Shown: positions 20,245 to 30,405, counted from the first letter of the stretch. The stretch: 58,635 nucleotides of DNA from Oxalobacteraceae bacterium (GCA_947466695.1 CANIFC010000003.1:1-58635); one strand, 5' to 3'. The notes: generated by a model not told the origin, from the letters alone. Numbers and translations: made by a program.

Positions 20245-20990
20245 AGGGCGATTGCATGAAGGATCAGACTGGCAAGCCCAACACCTACCAAGATAGCTGT
20301 CAAAACCCGCGCGGTTATATACTCGCTTGGCAGCGATGGCGGGTTTCGTCGTCTTCTCTTTTTTTGAGCAATTTGAGGCCAATTCGGCGCAGAATGGCAA
20401 AATTCTGCGCCGCGTCACCTACGCGGATTCGGCAATCGTCTTCGCGCAATGCGAGCTCCAGTACCCAGTGCATGCTGTTTTCGATGCCCCAGTGCGCCCT
20501 TACAATCCGACCCAGCGGCGCCGCCTTGGCCGGCAAACTGCTGATGTAATACCGGCGCTCCACGCTGGCTGTGCCGGTACTGTTTCGCCCGATGATTTCA
20601 CATATCGATTCAATCATGATGAGGCTTTTCAAGCCGCCCCAATGCTGGTTTTGTTCACTGAGCCAGGCGACGTCGTTGATGACCAGGCAGCGCCGGGTTT
20701 CGATTCGTCCGTGATCTTTTTAGGTCTGGCGATGATCTCGTTGCTCTTGTCTGCAGTGCGGACCACCCAGTGTCACGCCGCTCACACTGCTCCATGCCGA
20801 GGCAAGATAAATCGCGCTGTGCTTGCCATTGTGCGAGCCAATGCCAGTGGTAAATGGCAGGTGTTGGCGCAGCTAATCGAGCGTTCATTTTGCTCCACTC
20901 AACAACCGTCGTCCCGTTGATATCTACACTCACGTGCCCGGGGATCGCGCAATTCATCGAATGCTTCCAGTAGCGAAATCGGTTCAACTG
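20245..20990 (-). pseudogene. Decayed ISAs1-family transposase
   Basis: NDVAWLSEQNQHWGGLKSLIMIES and VRAHWGIENSMHWVLELALREDDCRIRVGDAAQNFAILRRIGLKLLKK; homology jumps between minus-strand frames (frameshifts near 20345 and 20640). Confidence 0.8.
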
Positions 20991-21151
20991 TCTAAATATT
21001 GAAAGTAAACGTCTTTTTCGGCGAGCTTATAAGCAATATTCGAGAACGATGGCCACCACGCCGACCTTTCCTTCATGCAATTGCCCAGGATGTACGATAG
21101 ACATCGTTGACATCTACCGCTAACAAATATATCAAAAAAACTTCAGATGGG

Positions 21152-23353
21152 TTAAAAATCGACCGTCGCCGACACGGTGAATGTACGCGGCAATGCCAAG
21201 ACCAGATAACCCGAGCCGGGATAGCCACCAGCAGAAGCCCAATAATTCTTGTCAGTCACATTATCGACACGAGCGCGAAAAGTGACATCGCGCTGGCCGA
21301 TCTTGGTCATGTAGCGGGCACTCAGGTCAAGCCGGGTCCATGACGGCAGCCGTTGCAGGTTAGCTGCATCGGCAAACTGACTTGAGGTGTAAATAGTACG
21401 CCCCGAAACAGCCAGGCCGCTGATACCGGGAACATCCCAGTCAACACCCGCGTTGAGCTGGGTACCGGGCACACCGATGGCATCTTTACCATCGTTGGTG
21501 CCACCAAAACTGTGAAGCTGCGTGGCATCGAGCAAGGTCAGGCCACCCAATAATCGCAGACCACGCAAGGGCTGGCCGAAAACCGATAACTCAAGACCGC
21601 GGTTACGCTGCTCGCCGAATACGCCGAAAATTTTATCCTGCACATAGGCCGAAGGCTGCGCCGTCGTAAATAGAGCGGCGTTGACACCAAAAGTGCCAGC
21701 ATCATATTTCACGCCGACTTCTTTTTGTTTCGCTTTGTACGGCGCAAACGTCTGACCAATATTGAGCACACCGGTGCCCGCCGCTACCGCGCCTTTTTGC
21801 AGACCTTCCGTATAGTTGGCATAGAGCGAGATGTCCTTATTGAGCTTCAATACCGCGGCAGCGAGCGGGGTCACAACGCTTTCGTCATATCCGGACTCCT
21901 GCTTGCCAGTATCATAATTGTAGCTAAAATCACGGATATTCTGGCTACGTGCACCGATTGTCAGCAACACTGTTTCATTAGCGAAGGACATTGTGTCGGC
22001 TACTGCGTAACTTGATAAAATACTCTTGCTCGTGACCAGAGGTGCGCTGAGCTTGCCGCCGGTATAAAAATTGGCCGGCGGCGCAGCGGAATCGAGCGGC
22101 TGATAAATATTGGTTGGAATCAATGCCACAAAAAAATCGCTCAAGGCGTAAGCGTTGCGGGACTCGGACCAGAAGCCGGAGGCGACTGCACTGAGGCTAT
22201 GGCCGACATTGCCTGTCTGCAGCTTGGCGCGAATACCGATTTCACCTGTCCGCACCGAATCCCTGCGTTCATTATCGAAACGGTACATGCCGGCACGACC
22301 ATCAACGTTCGTCACAGACGGCGCGGCAAGAATGTTTGATTCGCTGCCAGAGCGTGCGCCCAGCGCACCCCATGCAACAAGGTTATCACTGATATCGAAT
22401 TCACCGCGTAGCGTTCCAAAGGTATCGCGTTCATTCGACCGGGTCCATTTCTGGGCAAAGCTGGCGGAGGCATCCGGCGCGACGGGCAGAGCGATGGCAC
22501 TTGCGATTGTCACGCTGGGACGCGGTGCGTCAAGCTGATGATCCTGATGGCCGATATCAGCAGAAACCCGGAAATGCTCCCCACGATAATCGAGTCCGGC
22601 AGAGAAGACGGATAACGCGCGTTGTTCGTGATCAACACTGGTATCACCCTGACGCCGGACGGCATTGAGACGAATACCGGTATGATCGTTTTCTCCGAAA
22701 CGGCGACCGATGTCTGCTGCAAGATATGACTGGCCACCGCTTTCGACACCGGCTGTGAATTGGGTCAGTGCCGCACTGGTCGCACGTTTTGGCAGTAAAT
22801 TAATGGCACCACCGATACCGCCACCGCCGGGTGCAGCCCCGTTAATGAAAGAATTGGCGCCACGCAGAACTTCAACCCGCTCCAGCAACTCGGAGGCGAC
22901 GAACTGGCGCGGCAACAGGCCGTACAAGCCGTTATAGCCAATGTCATCGGAACTGACGGCGAAACCGCGGATCATGTAGAGCTCCTGAAAATTACCGAAA
23001 CCGCGCGCAATACGCACCGACGGATCGTTTTGTAACACGTCGGCCACGCCCCGCGCCTGCTGATCCTGGATTAATTGCTGCGTGTAATTGGTCGTATTAA
23101 ATGGCGTACTCATCGCATCGACATTACCCAGCAAGCCCAGATGGCCTCCACGCGCAACCTGACCGCCGGAATACGCCTTGGACAAACCTTCTGCCGAGGC
23201 ATCAGCAGACGCGTTGATGGTCACTGTCGGTATACTTTTTGCGGCATCGGCCGGAAGCGCTTCCCGCTGACTGTCCTGACTGTAAGCTGATGTGGTTACC
23301 GCAAGAAAGGCTGCCAGCGCGAGCGGAGTGAGTTTGAAACAAAATGTGTGCAT
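21152..23353 (-). CDS. TonB-dependent siderophore receptor
   Basis: Signal peptide; plug VLQNDPSVRIARGFGNFQELYMIRGFAVSSDDIGYNGLYGLLPRQ; ERVEVLRGANSFINGAAPGGGGIGGAINLLPKRA; C-terminal VDNVTDKNYWASAGGYPGSGYLVLALPRTFTVSATVDF. Confidence 0.95.
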   Translation of the reverse strand: MHTFCFKLTPLALAAFLAVTTSAYSQDSQREALPADAAKSIPTVTINASADASAEGLSKAYSGGQVARGGHLGLLGNVDAMSTPFNTTNYTQQLIQDQQARGVADVLQNDPSVRIARGFGNFQELYMIRGFAVSSDDIGYNGLYGLLPRQFVASELLERVEVLRGANSFINGAAPGGGGIGGAINLLPKRATSAALTQFTAGVESGGQSYLAADIGRRFGENDHTGIRLNAVRRQGDTSVDHEQRALSVFSAGLDYRGEHFRVSADIGHQDHQLDAPRPSVTIASAIALPVAPDASASFAQKWTRSNERDTFGTLRGEFDISDNLVAWGALGARSGSESNILAAPSVTNVDGRAGMYRFDNERRDSVRTGEIGIRAKLQTGNVGHSLSAVASGFWSESRNAYALSDFFVALIPTNIYQPLDSAAPPANFYTGGKLSAPLVTSKSILSSYAVADTMSFANETVLLTIGARSQNIRDFSYNYDTGKQESGYDESVVTPLAAAVLKLNKDISLYANYTEGLQKGAVAAGTGVLNIGQTFAPYKAKQKEVGVKYDAGTFGVNAALFTTAQPSAYVQDKIFGVFGEQRNRGLELSVFGQPLRGLRLLGGLTLLDATQLHSFGGTNDGKDAIGVPGTQLNAGVDWDVPGISGLAVSGRTIYTSSQFADAANLQRLPSWTRLDLSARYMTKIGQRDVTFRARVDNVTDKNYWASAGGYPGSGYLVLALPRTFTVSATVDF

Positions 23354-23447
23354 GAGATGCCAGCCTGAGGAGTGAATGAACGCTTGAATTAATAAATAAC
23401 AGGAAAAACTACCATGTAGATGAGATTAATAAACATCATCTACAAAC

Positions 23448-23466
23448 AAGAATGATTCTCATTATA
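23448..23466. promoter_or_regulatory. Fur box 1 in divergent TonB receptor/PepSY promoter region
   Basis: aagaatgattctcattata. Confidence 0.75.
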
Positions 23467-23492
23467 TAGAAAATATTTGAAATTAATATACT

Positions 23493-23516
23493 AAATGAGA
23501 ATGATTTGCATTATTA
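23493..23516. promoter_or_regulatory. Fur box 2 in the same divergent region
   Basis: aaatgagaatgatttgcattatta. Confidence 0.75.
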
Positions 23517-23533
23517 TTTGTTCTTTATAGCTC

Positions 23534-24967
23534 ATGATCACCTTAAAGACCATGTCGATGACACCCGCTACAATCAGGCGCTGGACCTGGCTCCACAAAT
23601 GGTCCAGCCTGCCCTGTACTATTTTTATGTTGCTGCTATGCCTGACCGGTCTGCCGCTGATCTTTCATCACGAAATCGATCACTTGCTGGGAAATTCGAT
23701 CGAAGCGCCGTTTATGCCAGCCGACACGGCAAAGGCAGATCTTGATGAGGTTATCGCTTCTGCGCTAAAAGTCTATCCAGGCAAGATCATGCTGTACATG
23801 TCACAAGAGAGGGGTGACGACAGCAAATGGAATATGACCGTTGGCGACTACGCGACGGACGAACAGTACAAATCGATCGCGGTAGATTCCCGAACCGCCA
23901 AAGTACTGGCAGAAGCGCCTACCAGCGGGACATTCCTCAGCGTGATGTTCCGCCTCCACGTTGATCTGTTCGCCGGTTTGCCGGGTATGCTTTTTCTTGG
24001 ACTGATGGGATTTCTGCTATTGCTGGCGCTGGTCTCTGGCACAGTATTGTATGCACCCTTCATGCGCAAACTTGATTTTGGCACGGTAAGACATGAACGG
24101 GCGCCAAGACTCAAATGGCTCGATCTGCACAACATGCTGGGCATTGTCACGCTGGTGTGGGTTTTTGTTGTAGGTGGAACCGGCATGATCAATACGTGGG
24201 CAGATCTGCTGCTAAAGTACTGGAAAGTCACCGAGATGGCAGAAATGACCGCACCCTACAAAGGACTGCCGGTACCCGCCAAGCTGGCATCCGTACAGCA
24301 GTCTTCTGAGCGTGCCAGAGCGATCGAGCCGGGTATGCAAATTGCCTTTATTGCCTTTCCCGGTACGGCATTCAGCAGTCCGCATCACTATGGCGTCTTC
24401 ATGCGTGGCAACGAGGCATTTACCTCGCGCCTATACCAGCCGGTACTGGTCGACGCCCGCACCGCGCAAGTCACTGACAGCCGCCGTCTGCCCTGGTATC
24501 TGACAGCACTACTGCTATCCCAGCCGCTCCATTTTGGCGATTACGGCGGGAGATGGATGCAAATAGTGTGGGCGCTACTCGATATCACCACCATCATTGT
24601 CTTAGGCAGCGGTGTATATCTGTGGCTGACAAGGGCCAGCCAGGTAAATGTCGCACTACGTGCCACGGGCAAAAAACGCAGTGCCAGCTCACACCCCTTC
24701 AACGCGCGACGGAGTATTGCGATGAAACGCTCGTTATACCTTTTATGGGCGGGGCCTTGCATCATGGCTCTGCTGACATTGACAGGACTAATTTCAGCCT
24801 TGCTTGGAGATGGGATATGGGATGCACTTTCCGCCCTGGCCCTGGGCATACCCGTGGCAAGCTGTGCCTGGTATGGCTTACGGCATACAGTGCAGGCAAG
24901 GGCTTATCTCCCCTATCGTAAAGCCCGCAAAGCCCGCAAATTGCTCTGTCCGGCTTCCGTCAGGTGA
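23534..24967 (+). CDS. PepSY-associated TM helix protein (iron-regulated)
   Basis: RRWTWLHKWSSLPCTIFMLLLCLTGLPLIFHHEIDHLL; several TM segments; LKWLDLHNMLGIVTLVWVFVVGGTGMINTW; start could be 23552. Confidence 0.88.
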   Translation: MITLKTMSMTPATIRRWTWLHKWSSLPCTIFMLLLCLTGLPLIFHHEIDHLLGNSIEAPFMPADTAKADLDEVIASALKVYPGKIMLYMSQERGDDSKWNMTVGDYATDEQYKSIAVDSRTAKVLAEAPTSGTFLSVMFRLHVDLFAGLPGMLFLGLMGFLLLLALVSGTVLYAPFMRKLDFGTVRHERAPRLKWLDLHNMLGIVTLVWVFVVGGTGMINTWADLLLKYWKVTEMAEMTAPYKGLPVPAKLASVQQSSERARAIEPGMQIAFIAFPGTAFSSPHHYGVFMRGNEAFTSRLYQPVLVDARTAQVTDSRRLPWYLTALLLSQPLHFGDYGGRWMQIVWALLDITTIIVLGSGVYLWLTRASQVNVALRATGKKRSASSHPFNARRSIAMKRSLYLLWAGPCIMALLTLTGLISALLGDGIWDALSALALGIPVASCAWYGLRHTVQARAYLPYRKARKARKLLCPASVR

Positions 24968-25886
24968 CGATTTCAGCCGCGGCACCGGCAATAATCCGGC
25001 GCAACCACTGCACCTCGGCAGCGGCATGCACCCGCTCATGCCAGAGCATGAAAAACTGCATCCTGGGCATGGTAACCGGTACCGGCAACACGGCGATCGG
25101 CCAATCCCTGGCGCACTGCAAGGCAAAACTGCGGCTGGTGGTGAAGACCAGATCGGTGCGCGACAAAATATAGGGCACCATGCCAAAATAAGGTACGGTC
25201 ATCTGGATCTTGCGCTTGAGACCCTGCTCCGCCAGCGCCTGGTCAATAATGCTGCGGTGGCCCGACATATACGGGGTCGGCGCCAGATGCGACATGTCCA
25301 GATAGTGTTTTAACGACAAACCGCTCCTGACCACCGGATGATCACGCTTGATCATGCAGACGATGTCGTCTTCCAATAATTGCGCCAGATGGAGATTTTG
25401 CGGCAGGTCGGGCCAGTTACCGATGACACAATCGAGTGTCCCGTTTTCCAGCGCCGAGGCATAGTCAAACCCGGCATTAAGTGCATGCACCACCAGCCCG
25501 GCCTGCGGCGCCTGCAAACGGATTTTTTCCATGATCAGCGGGATCAGCAAGAAACTCAGGTAATCGGGCGCACCAAGCTGAAACACACGCCGCGTCTGGC
25601 CGGGCACAAAAGTCGGCGCCGGATTGGCAATGCGCTCCATGATGTCCAGTGCCTCTTGGGCGAGCAGTAATAATTGCTCACCACGTACGGTCGGCATCAG
25701 GCCATTTTTACCGCGCACCACAATGGCGTCACCAGTAATGTCGCGCAGGCGCTTGAGGACATTGCTCACGGCCGGCTGGGACAGGCCCAGCTTCATGGCG
25801 GCACGGGTGACACTACGCTCGCTCAGTACGGCGGCCAATACGCGTAGTAAATGCGTATCGAGATGCTCGTGACGCGCTGTATTCAT
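24960..25886 (-). CDS. LysR-family transcriptional regulator
   Basis: N-terminal HTH DTHLLRVLAAVLSERSVTRAAMKLGLSQPAVSNVLKRLRDITGDAIVVRGKNGLMPT. Confidence 0.95.
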   Translation of the reverse strand: MNTARHEHLDTHLLRVLAAVLSERSVTRAAMKLGLSQPAVSNVLKRLRDITGDAIVVRGKNGLMPTVRGEQLLLLAQEALDIMERIANPAPTFVPGQTRRVFQLGAPDYLSFLLIPLIMEKIRLQAPQAGLVVHALNAGFDYASALENGTLDCVIGNWPDLPQNLHLAQLLEDDIVCMIKRDHPVVRSGLSLKHYLDMSHLAPTPYMSGHRSIIDQALAEQGLKRKIQMTVPYFGMVPYILSRTDLVFTTSRSFALQCARDWPIAVLPVPVTMPRMQFFMLWHERVHAAAEVQWLRRIIAGAAAEIVT

Positions 25887-26662
25887 GCCATCAAAGGTTC
25901 AACGATGGCACCATCGACAAAGACCTTGAACTCTCCCGGCAAGAATTGACGCCAGTTTTCATTGTTCGTCAGTGGTTCAGTGACAATCACTGCGACGCGG
26001 TCGTCCGGTGTCGTCACCTCGGTAAAATCGATCTCGTATTCTTCGTCGGCCAAGCTCGCCGCGGTGAAGGGAAACTGGCGTACCAGATAATGCAGATTGG
26101 TAGAGCAGTGGACGAACAGGGCGGCACCATTTGAAAGTGTCATGTTAAAGGTGCCGTAGCTGGCAATTTCACGACAGATTTCACGCAGAAAAACCGTGAG
26201 ATCTGCCGTTGAAGGGGCCTGATCGACAAAGCGGCGGCGCATTTCCTGCATCACATAACAAAACGCTGTTTCGCTGTCGGTACTGCCGACCGGAAGAAAG
26301 ACCCCGTCGAGCGCCGGTGCAAAATTTTTCAGGTCGCCGTTATGGGCAAAAACCCAGTAGCGGCCCCAGCATTCACGCACGAAGGGATGGCAGTTTTCCA
26401 GGCTGACCACACCTTGCGTAGCCTTGCGGATATGCGCAATGACGTTTTTTGATTTAATCGGATAGCGCTTGATCAGTTCGGCCAGCGGAGAATCGACGGC
26501 GGCATGATGATCAACAAAATGGCGCACCCCATTGCCCTCGAAAAATGCGATACCCCAGCCATCCCTGTGTTCATCGGTGTTCCCGCCGCGCAGCGCAAAA
26601 CCGGTAAAACTGAACATGATATCTGTAGGGGTATTGCAATTCATTGCGAGTAGCTGACACAT
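25883..26662 (-). CDS. Class II glutamine amidotransferase, YafJ-like
   Basis: MCQLLAMNCNTPTDIMFSFTGFALRGGNTDEHRDGWGIAFFEG with Cys2 nucleophile; VIAHIRKATQG; FAHNGDL; ATGA overlap with the LysR gene. Confidence 0.92.
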   Translation of the reverse strand: MCQLLAMNCNTPTDIMFSFTGFALRGGNTDEHRDGWGIAFFEGNGVRHFVDHHAAVDSPLAELIKRYPIKSKNVIAHIRKATQGVVSLENCHPFVRECWGRYWVFAHNGDLKNFAPALDGVFLPVGSTDSETAFCYVMQEMRRRFVDQAPSTADLTVFLREICREIASYGTFNMTLSNGAALFVHCSTNLHYLVRQFPFTAASLADEEYEIDFTEVTTPDDRVAVIVTEPLTNNENWRQFLPGEFKVFVDGAIVEPLMA

Positions 26663-26778
26663 GTCGGTAAGAAATAAAAATGAGCGATTCATTACCTTAG
26701 CACATGCCATCGCCTGCGATGTGCGATTTACGGATAATCAATCACGCGTGCCTGCGCTTTTTCGTCTGCCCGCTATTG

Positions 26779-26800
26779 TTATCGTTTTAAAAAACGATAA
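26779..26800. promoter_or_regulatory. 22-bp perfect palindrome between divergent yafJ-like and protease genes
   Basis: TTATCGTTTTAAAAAACGATAA (fully self-complementary). Confidence 0.6.
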
Positions 26801-26951
26801 AAGCAGCTAATTTGCTGACTGCTCTGCTTTTTTCACCGGCGGCAGAGAATCGACAAGCTGTATTTTATTTAACAGGTCAAAAAAATCGTTTATGCTCTTG
26901 CCACTATTCTCGTCTGTCACTGAATTTTTAAAAGTCTTGAAAGCTTTTTGC

Positions 26952-28415
26952 ATGAAATTTTTCTCTTTTTTGGTCTTGTCCCTGCTCTCTGCCGTCCCGG
27001 CGCTGGCAACACCGGCAACGCCAGCGACACCCGCTGCGACGGCAGCGCTGGTGACTCCCCTGGCTCCGGCAACGAAAGTAACGCAGGAGACAAAAATAAC
27101 ACTCGCGCCTCCCGTCGCGGCCGAGCCAGCCCTCGATTTACCACCCGAAGCGAGCCCGGAAACGACGCCCCTGATCCCGCCCTCATCGGCCGCACAAAAA
27201 CTGTATTTACTCGCCAAAAACGATCTTTTGCAGATCCGCGTGCTGTTAAAAAATGGCCGTACCCAGGCGTCGGTCGGATCTGGCTTCCTGATCGGCACCA
27301 GCGACCTGGTGGTCACCAACTATCATGTCATGTCGCAGATCGCGCTTGAACCGGACGTCTATGTCGGTGAATTTGTCGATACCAATGGCCAGAAAGGGGC
27401 GGTTGAATTACTTGCCGTCGACGTGCTGCATGATCTGGCGGTAGTGCGGGTGAGCCGCAAGGGAACCGGATTTTTTAAAGTGCCTGAACAGGTCAGTCAG
27501 CTGTCGACGCTGTCCCAGGGACAGTATCTGTACTCGCTGGGTAACCCGCTCGACCTCGGCTTTGCCATTTCCGAGGGATCTTACAATGGCATCATCGGCC
27601 GGGCTTTTTATGATCAGTTCATGTTTACCGGACCGATCAATTCAGGCATGAGCGGCGGACCGAATGTGAATGCGCAGGGTAAGATCGCCGGAGTCAATGT
27701 CTCCAAACGGCTCGATGGTGAACTGGTCAGTTTTCTGGTGCCGGCACGGTTCGTGGTGGAACTGCTTCATCAGGTCGCCTTGCAACAAGCACAAAAAAAG
27801 AAACCTCCCAAGGATTTCAGCACGGAGGTAGGCCAGCAGCTCATGACGCATCAAAACCTGATGGTGAGCAAGCTGCTCGGCATGCCACTGACACTCAAGG
27901 CGCTCGGTCCGTATCGCGTACCGGTCCGGGAATCGGACCAGGTGCGCTGCTGGGGGCGCTCCAACACCAAGCCGGAAGCGACCTTTGCGGTTGACCAGAT
28001 GAATTGCCGCATGGAATCGGCGATTTTTATCTCGGCACAACTGCAAACTGGCAATATCGCGATCCGCCATACCTTTACGCGCAGCGTGACGCTGGACGCC
28101 TTGCGTTTTTCCCACCTGATCAGCAGCGGTTTTAAAAATCAGGTCGCCAGTGTGAGCGGCGACCCGCGCCTGACAGGTTCGGTGTGCACCGAAGAATTTG
28201 TCAAAAACCAGAGCCTGTCACTGCGCGCAGTCCTGTGCGTGCAGGCCTACCGTAAATTTACCGGCCTGTACGACTTTGCCCTGTTCACGGCCAGTACAAA
28301 CAGCAGCAGCATGAGCCTGCAAAGCCGTATCGATACCAAGGGCGTCTCTTACGACAATGGCTTGCGCCTGTCACGCGCATTTCTCAGTTCAATCAATAAG
28401 GAGGCCAAGCCATGA
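26952..28415 (+). CDS. Secreted trypsin-like serine protease (S1C/trypsin_2 type) with Ala/Pro/Thr-rich linker
   Basis: Signal peptide MKFFSFLVLSLLSAVPALA; triad region VVTNYHVMS, HDLAVVRV, NSGMSGGPN. Confidence 0.85.
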   Translation: MKFFSFLVLSLLSAVPALATPATPATPAATAALVTPLAPATKVTQETKITLAPPVAAEPALDLPPEASPETTPLIPPSSAAQKLYLLAKNDLLQIRVLLKNGRTQASVGSGFLIGTSDLVVTNYHVMSQIALEPDVYVGEFVDTNGQKGAVELLAVDVLHDLAVVRVSRKGTGFFKVPEQVSQLSTLSQGQYLYSLGNPLDLGFAISEGSYNGIIGRAFYDQFMFTGPINSGMSGGPNVNAQGKIAGVNVSKRLDGELVSFLVPARFVVELLHQVALQQAQKKKPPKDFSTEVGQQLMTHQNLMVSKLLGMPLTLKALGPYRVPVRESDQVRCWGRSNTKPEATFAVDQMNCRMESAIFISAQLQTGNIAIRHTFTRSVTLDALRFSHLISSGFKNQVASVSGDPRLTGSVCTEEFVKNQSLSLRAVLCVQAYRKFTGLYDFALFTASTNSSSMSLQSRIDTKGVSYDNGLRLSRAFLSSINKEAKP

Positions 28416-29392
28416 AATTTGCCTACTTTATCGAAGTCCTCTCGCGTACCGGCGAGGTTGAGCGCCGCCAGGGCCTGAGCAGTTTGCCGATCCGGCTGGG
28501 ACGCGGCTATGACAATGATTTCATTCTGGATGATATCCATATCGCTGCGCATCATGCAGTGGTCGATCTCGATACGGCAGGCCGGCTAGGTATCAGCGAT
28601 CTGGGTAGCCGCAATGGCTTGATATATCAGGGCAAACGACACGATCACCTGCACCTTGAAGGCAATAGCGTGGTCAGGTTAGGCCAGACCAGTATCCGCA
28701 TCCGGCCGGTCAATTTTGAAGTCGGGCCGGAAATTTTTGACGATAACAATTATGGCTGGGAGGGCTGGCCGCCAGCCATCAGCGGACTGGTCGTCATCAG
28801 CCTGCTGGCCATTTTTGGTATCTGGCTCTCGAGTACCGAAAAATTCACGCCGGTACACTACCTGATGGCCTTGGCTCCCCTCTGCGCCGGAGCCATGCTC
28901 TGGTGCGGCGTCTGGGGTTTTGCCAACCGGCTGTTTGGTGGCCACGCCCGCTTCGGACGACATCTGTTTATTGCCGCTAGCGCTCTGCTGGCGGCAGAAC
29001 TCTGGAGTTTCCTCAGCGCTGTCGTGGCGTTCTCCTTTTCACTGGAACTGCTGGCCCGCTATGGCAATCACATTTTTGTCGCGATCGCCGTCACCACCCT
29101 GTATTTTCACCTGAGCACCATTAAGCACCCGCGCGGGCGGCGTTTGCTGTTCACGATGGTCACCCTGGCAGCACTCGGTTCTGGCCTGGTGTTGATGGTC
29201 AACCACCAGCGCAACGGCCGGCTGGCCGATGAGTTCTACATGAGCCAGTTATTCACGCCGGCCTTGCGCCTGAGTAAAGACCATAGCGTCGATGAGTTCA
29301 TGGCGGGAGCTGAAAAACTCCAGGCGCAAGTTGACCAGAAACGCAAGAAGGATATTGCCGCCGACGCCAGCGACGACGATGACAGCGAATAA
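28412..29392 (+). CDS. FHA-domain protein with multiple C-terminal TM helices
   Basis: IRLGRGYDNDFILDDIHIAAHHAVV...GLGSRNGL-type FHA core (ISDLGSRNGLIYQG); several hydrophobic helices; ATGA overlap with the protease gene. Confidence 0.88.
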   Translation: MKFAYFIEVLSRTGEVERRQGLSSLPIRLGRGYDNDFILDDIHIAAHHAVVDLDTAGRLGISDLGSRNGLIYQGKRHDHLHLEGNSVVRLGQTSIRIRPVNFEVGPEIFDDNNYGWEGWPPAISGLVVISLLAIFGIWLSSTEKFTPVHYLMALAPLCAGAMLWCGVWGFANRLFGGHARFGRHLFIAASALLAAELWSFLSAVVAFSFSLELLARYGNHIFVAIAVTTLYFHLSTIKHPRGRRLLFTMVTLAALGSGLVLMVNHQRNGRLADEFYMSQLFTPALRLSKDHSVDEFMAGAEKLQAQVDQKRKKDIAADASDDDDSE

Positions 29393-29604
29393 AGTCATGG
29401 ATGGTGGCAGGGCAGGAATGCTTGTGCCAGGCAAGCGCGGGCAAAGCTTTGACAGCTCGTGTACGATAACGCACCGGTCAAGGCTTGCCATTGCGTTGCC
29501 GTGGCCTAACCAAGTACACAAACCAGGTAGCTTCACTGACGCTGTCACCCCGTTGTAAAGCTGCGCTAAAAACCGATTTATCCCACCCGTTTAAAGGACC
29601 ATCC

Positions 29605-30213
29605 ATGAAGCTCTATTACTCTGCAGGTGCCTGCTCGCTGACACCGCATATTGCCCTGAAAGAAGCCGGCTTGGCTTTTGAGGCGATTTCAGCGCCGACC
29701 AAGACACATCAGTTACCCGACGGTAGCGACTACTACCTGGTCAATCCCCTTGGCTATGTGCCTTTGCTGGTTCTCGATGACGGTAGCCAGCTGCGTGAAA
29801 CCGCGGCGATTATCCAATATATCGCTGATCTGGTACCGGAAAAAGACCTGGCCCCGGCCAACGGCAGTTTTGCGCGCTACAAGCTGCAAGAGTGGCTGCA
29901 CTTTATCGGTACCGAATTGCACAAGGGTTTTGCCCCCCTGTTTAATCCGGCCACACCAGCAGAATTAAAGCCGGCGATCATCGCACGACTGCAAGAACGT
30001 CTCGCCTTTACAGACAGCGAGCTGGCAGGCAAGACCTATGTAATGGGTGACACGTTCACGGTCGCCGATGGCTATCTGTTCAACATCACCAACTGGTCAA
30101 GGTTAGTCGGCGTTGACCTCTCTGGCTATGCCAACCTGCTCGCGATACGCGCCCGCATTGCGGCCCGTCCCGCAGTGATCGAGGCGATGAAAGCGGAAGG
30201 CTTGATCAGGTAA
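29605..30213 (+). CDS. Glutathione S-transferase family protein
   Basis: MKLYYSAGACSLTPHIALKEAGLAFEAI; NPLGYVPLLVLDDGSQLRETAAIIQYIADL. Confidence 0.95.
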   Translation: MKLYYSAGACSLTPHIALKEAGLAFEAISAPTKTHQLPDGSDYYLVNPLGYVPLLVLDDGSQLRETAAIIQYIADLVPEKDLAPANGSFARYKLQEWLHFIGTELHKGFAPLFNPATPAELKPAIIARLQERLAFTDSELAGKTYVMGDTFTVADGYLFNITNWSRLVGVDLSGYANLLAIRARIAARPAVIEAMKAEGLIR

Positions 30214-30340
30214 GCATCCGGGATGTATGTCTGCTGCAGCGCTGCCGGTGTGTGCGCTACGGCAGGCACATCAGCACGTCACAAGTACACACTGATCTCG
30301 CATAGAAAAGCGTTTTCCTGCAAGCAGATAGCGTTCAGGC

Positions 30341-30405
30341 AAAAAAAACCCGCTAGCATAAGGCTGCGGGTTGAAATCCAAACCTTTGGGGTATTGGAGG
30401 AGACA
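30341..30405 (-). ncRNA. Candidate anti-SD small RNA, copy 1
   Basis: Minus strand: TATAGT -10 (30412-30417), then TGTCTCCTCCAATACCCCAAAGGTTTGGATTTC, then AACCCGC...GCGGGTT stem and T8. Confidence 0.7.
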
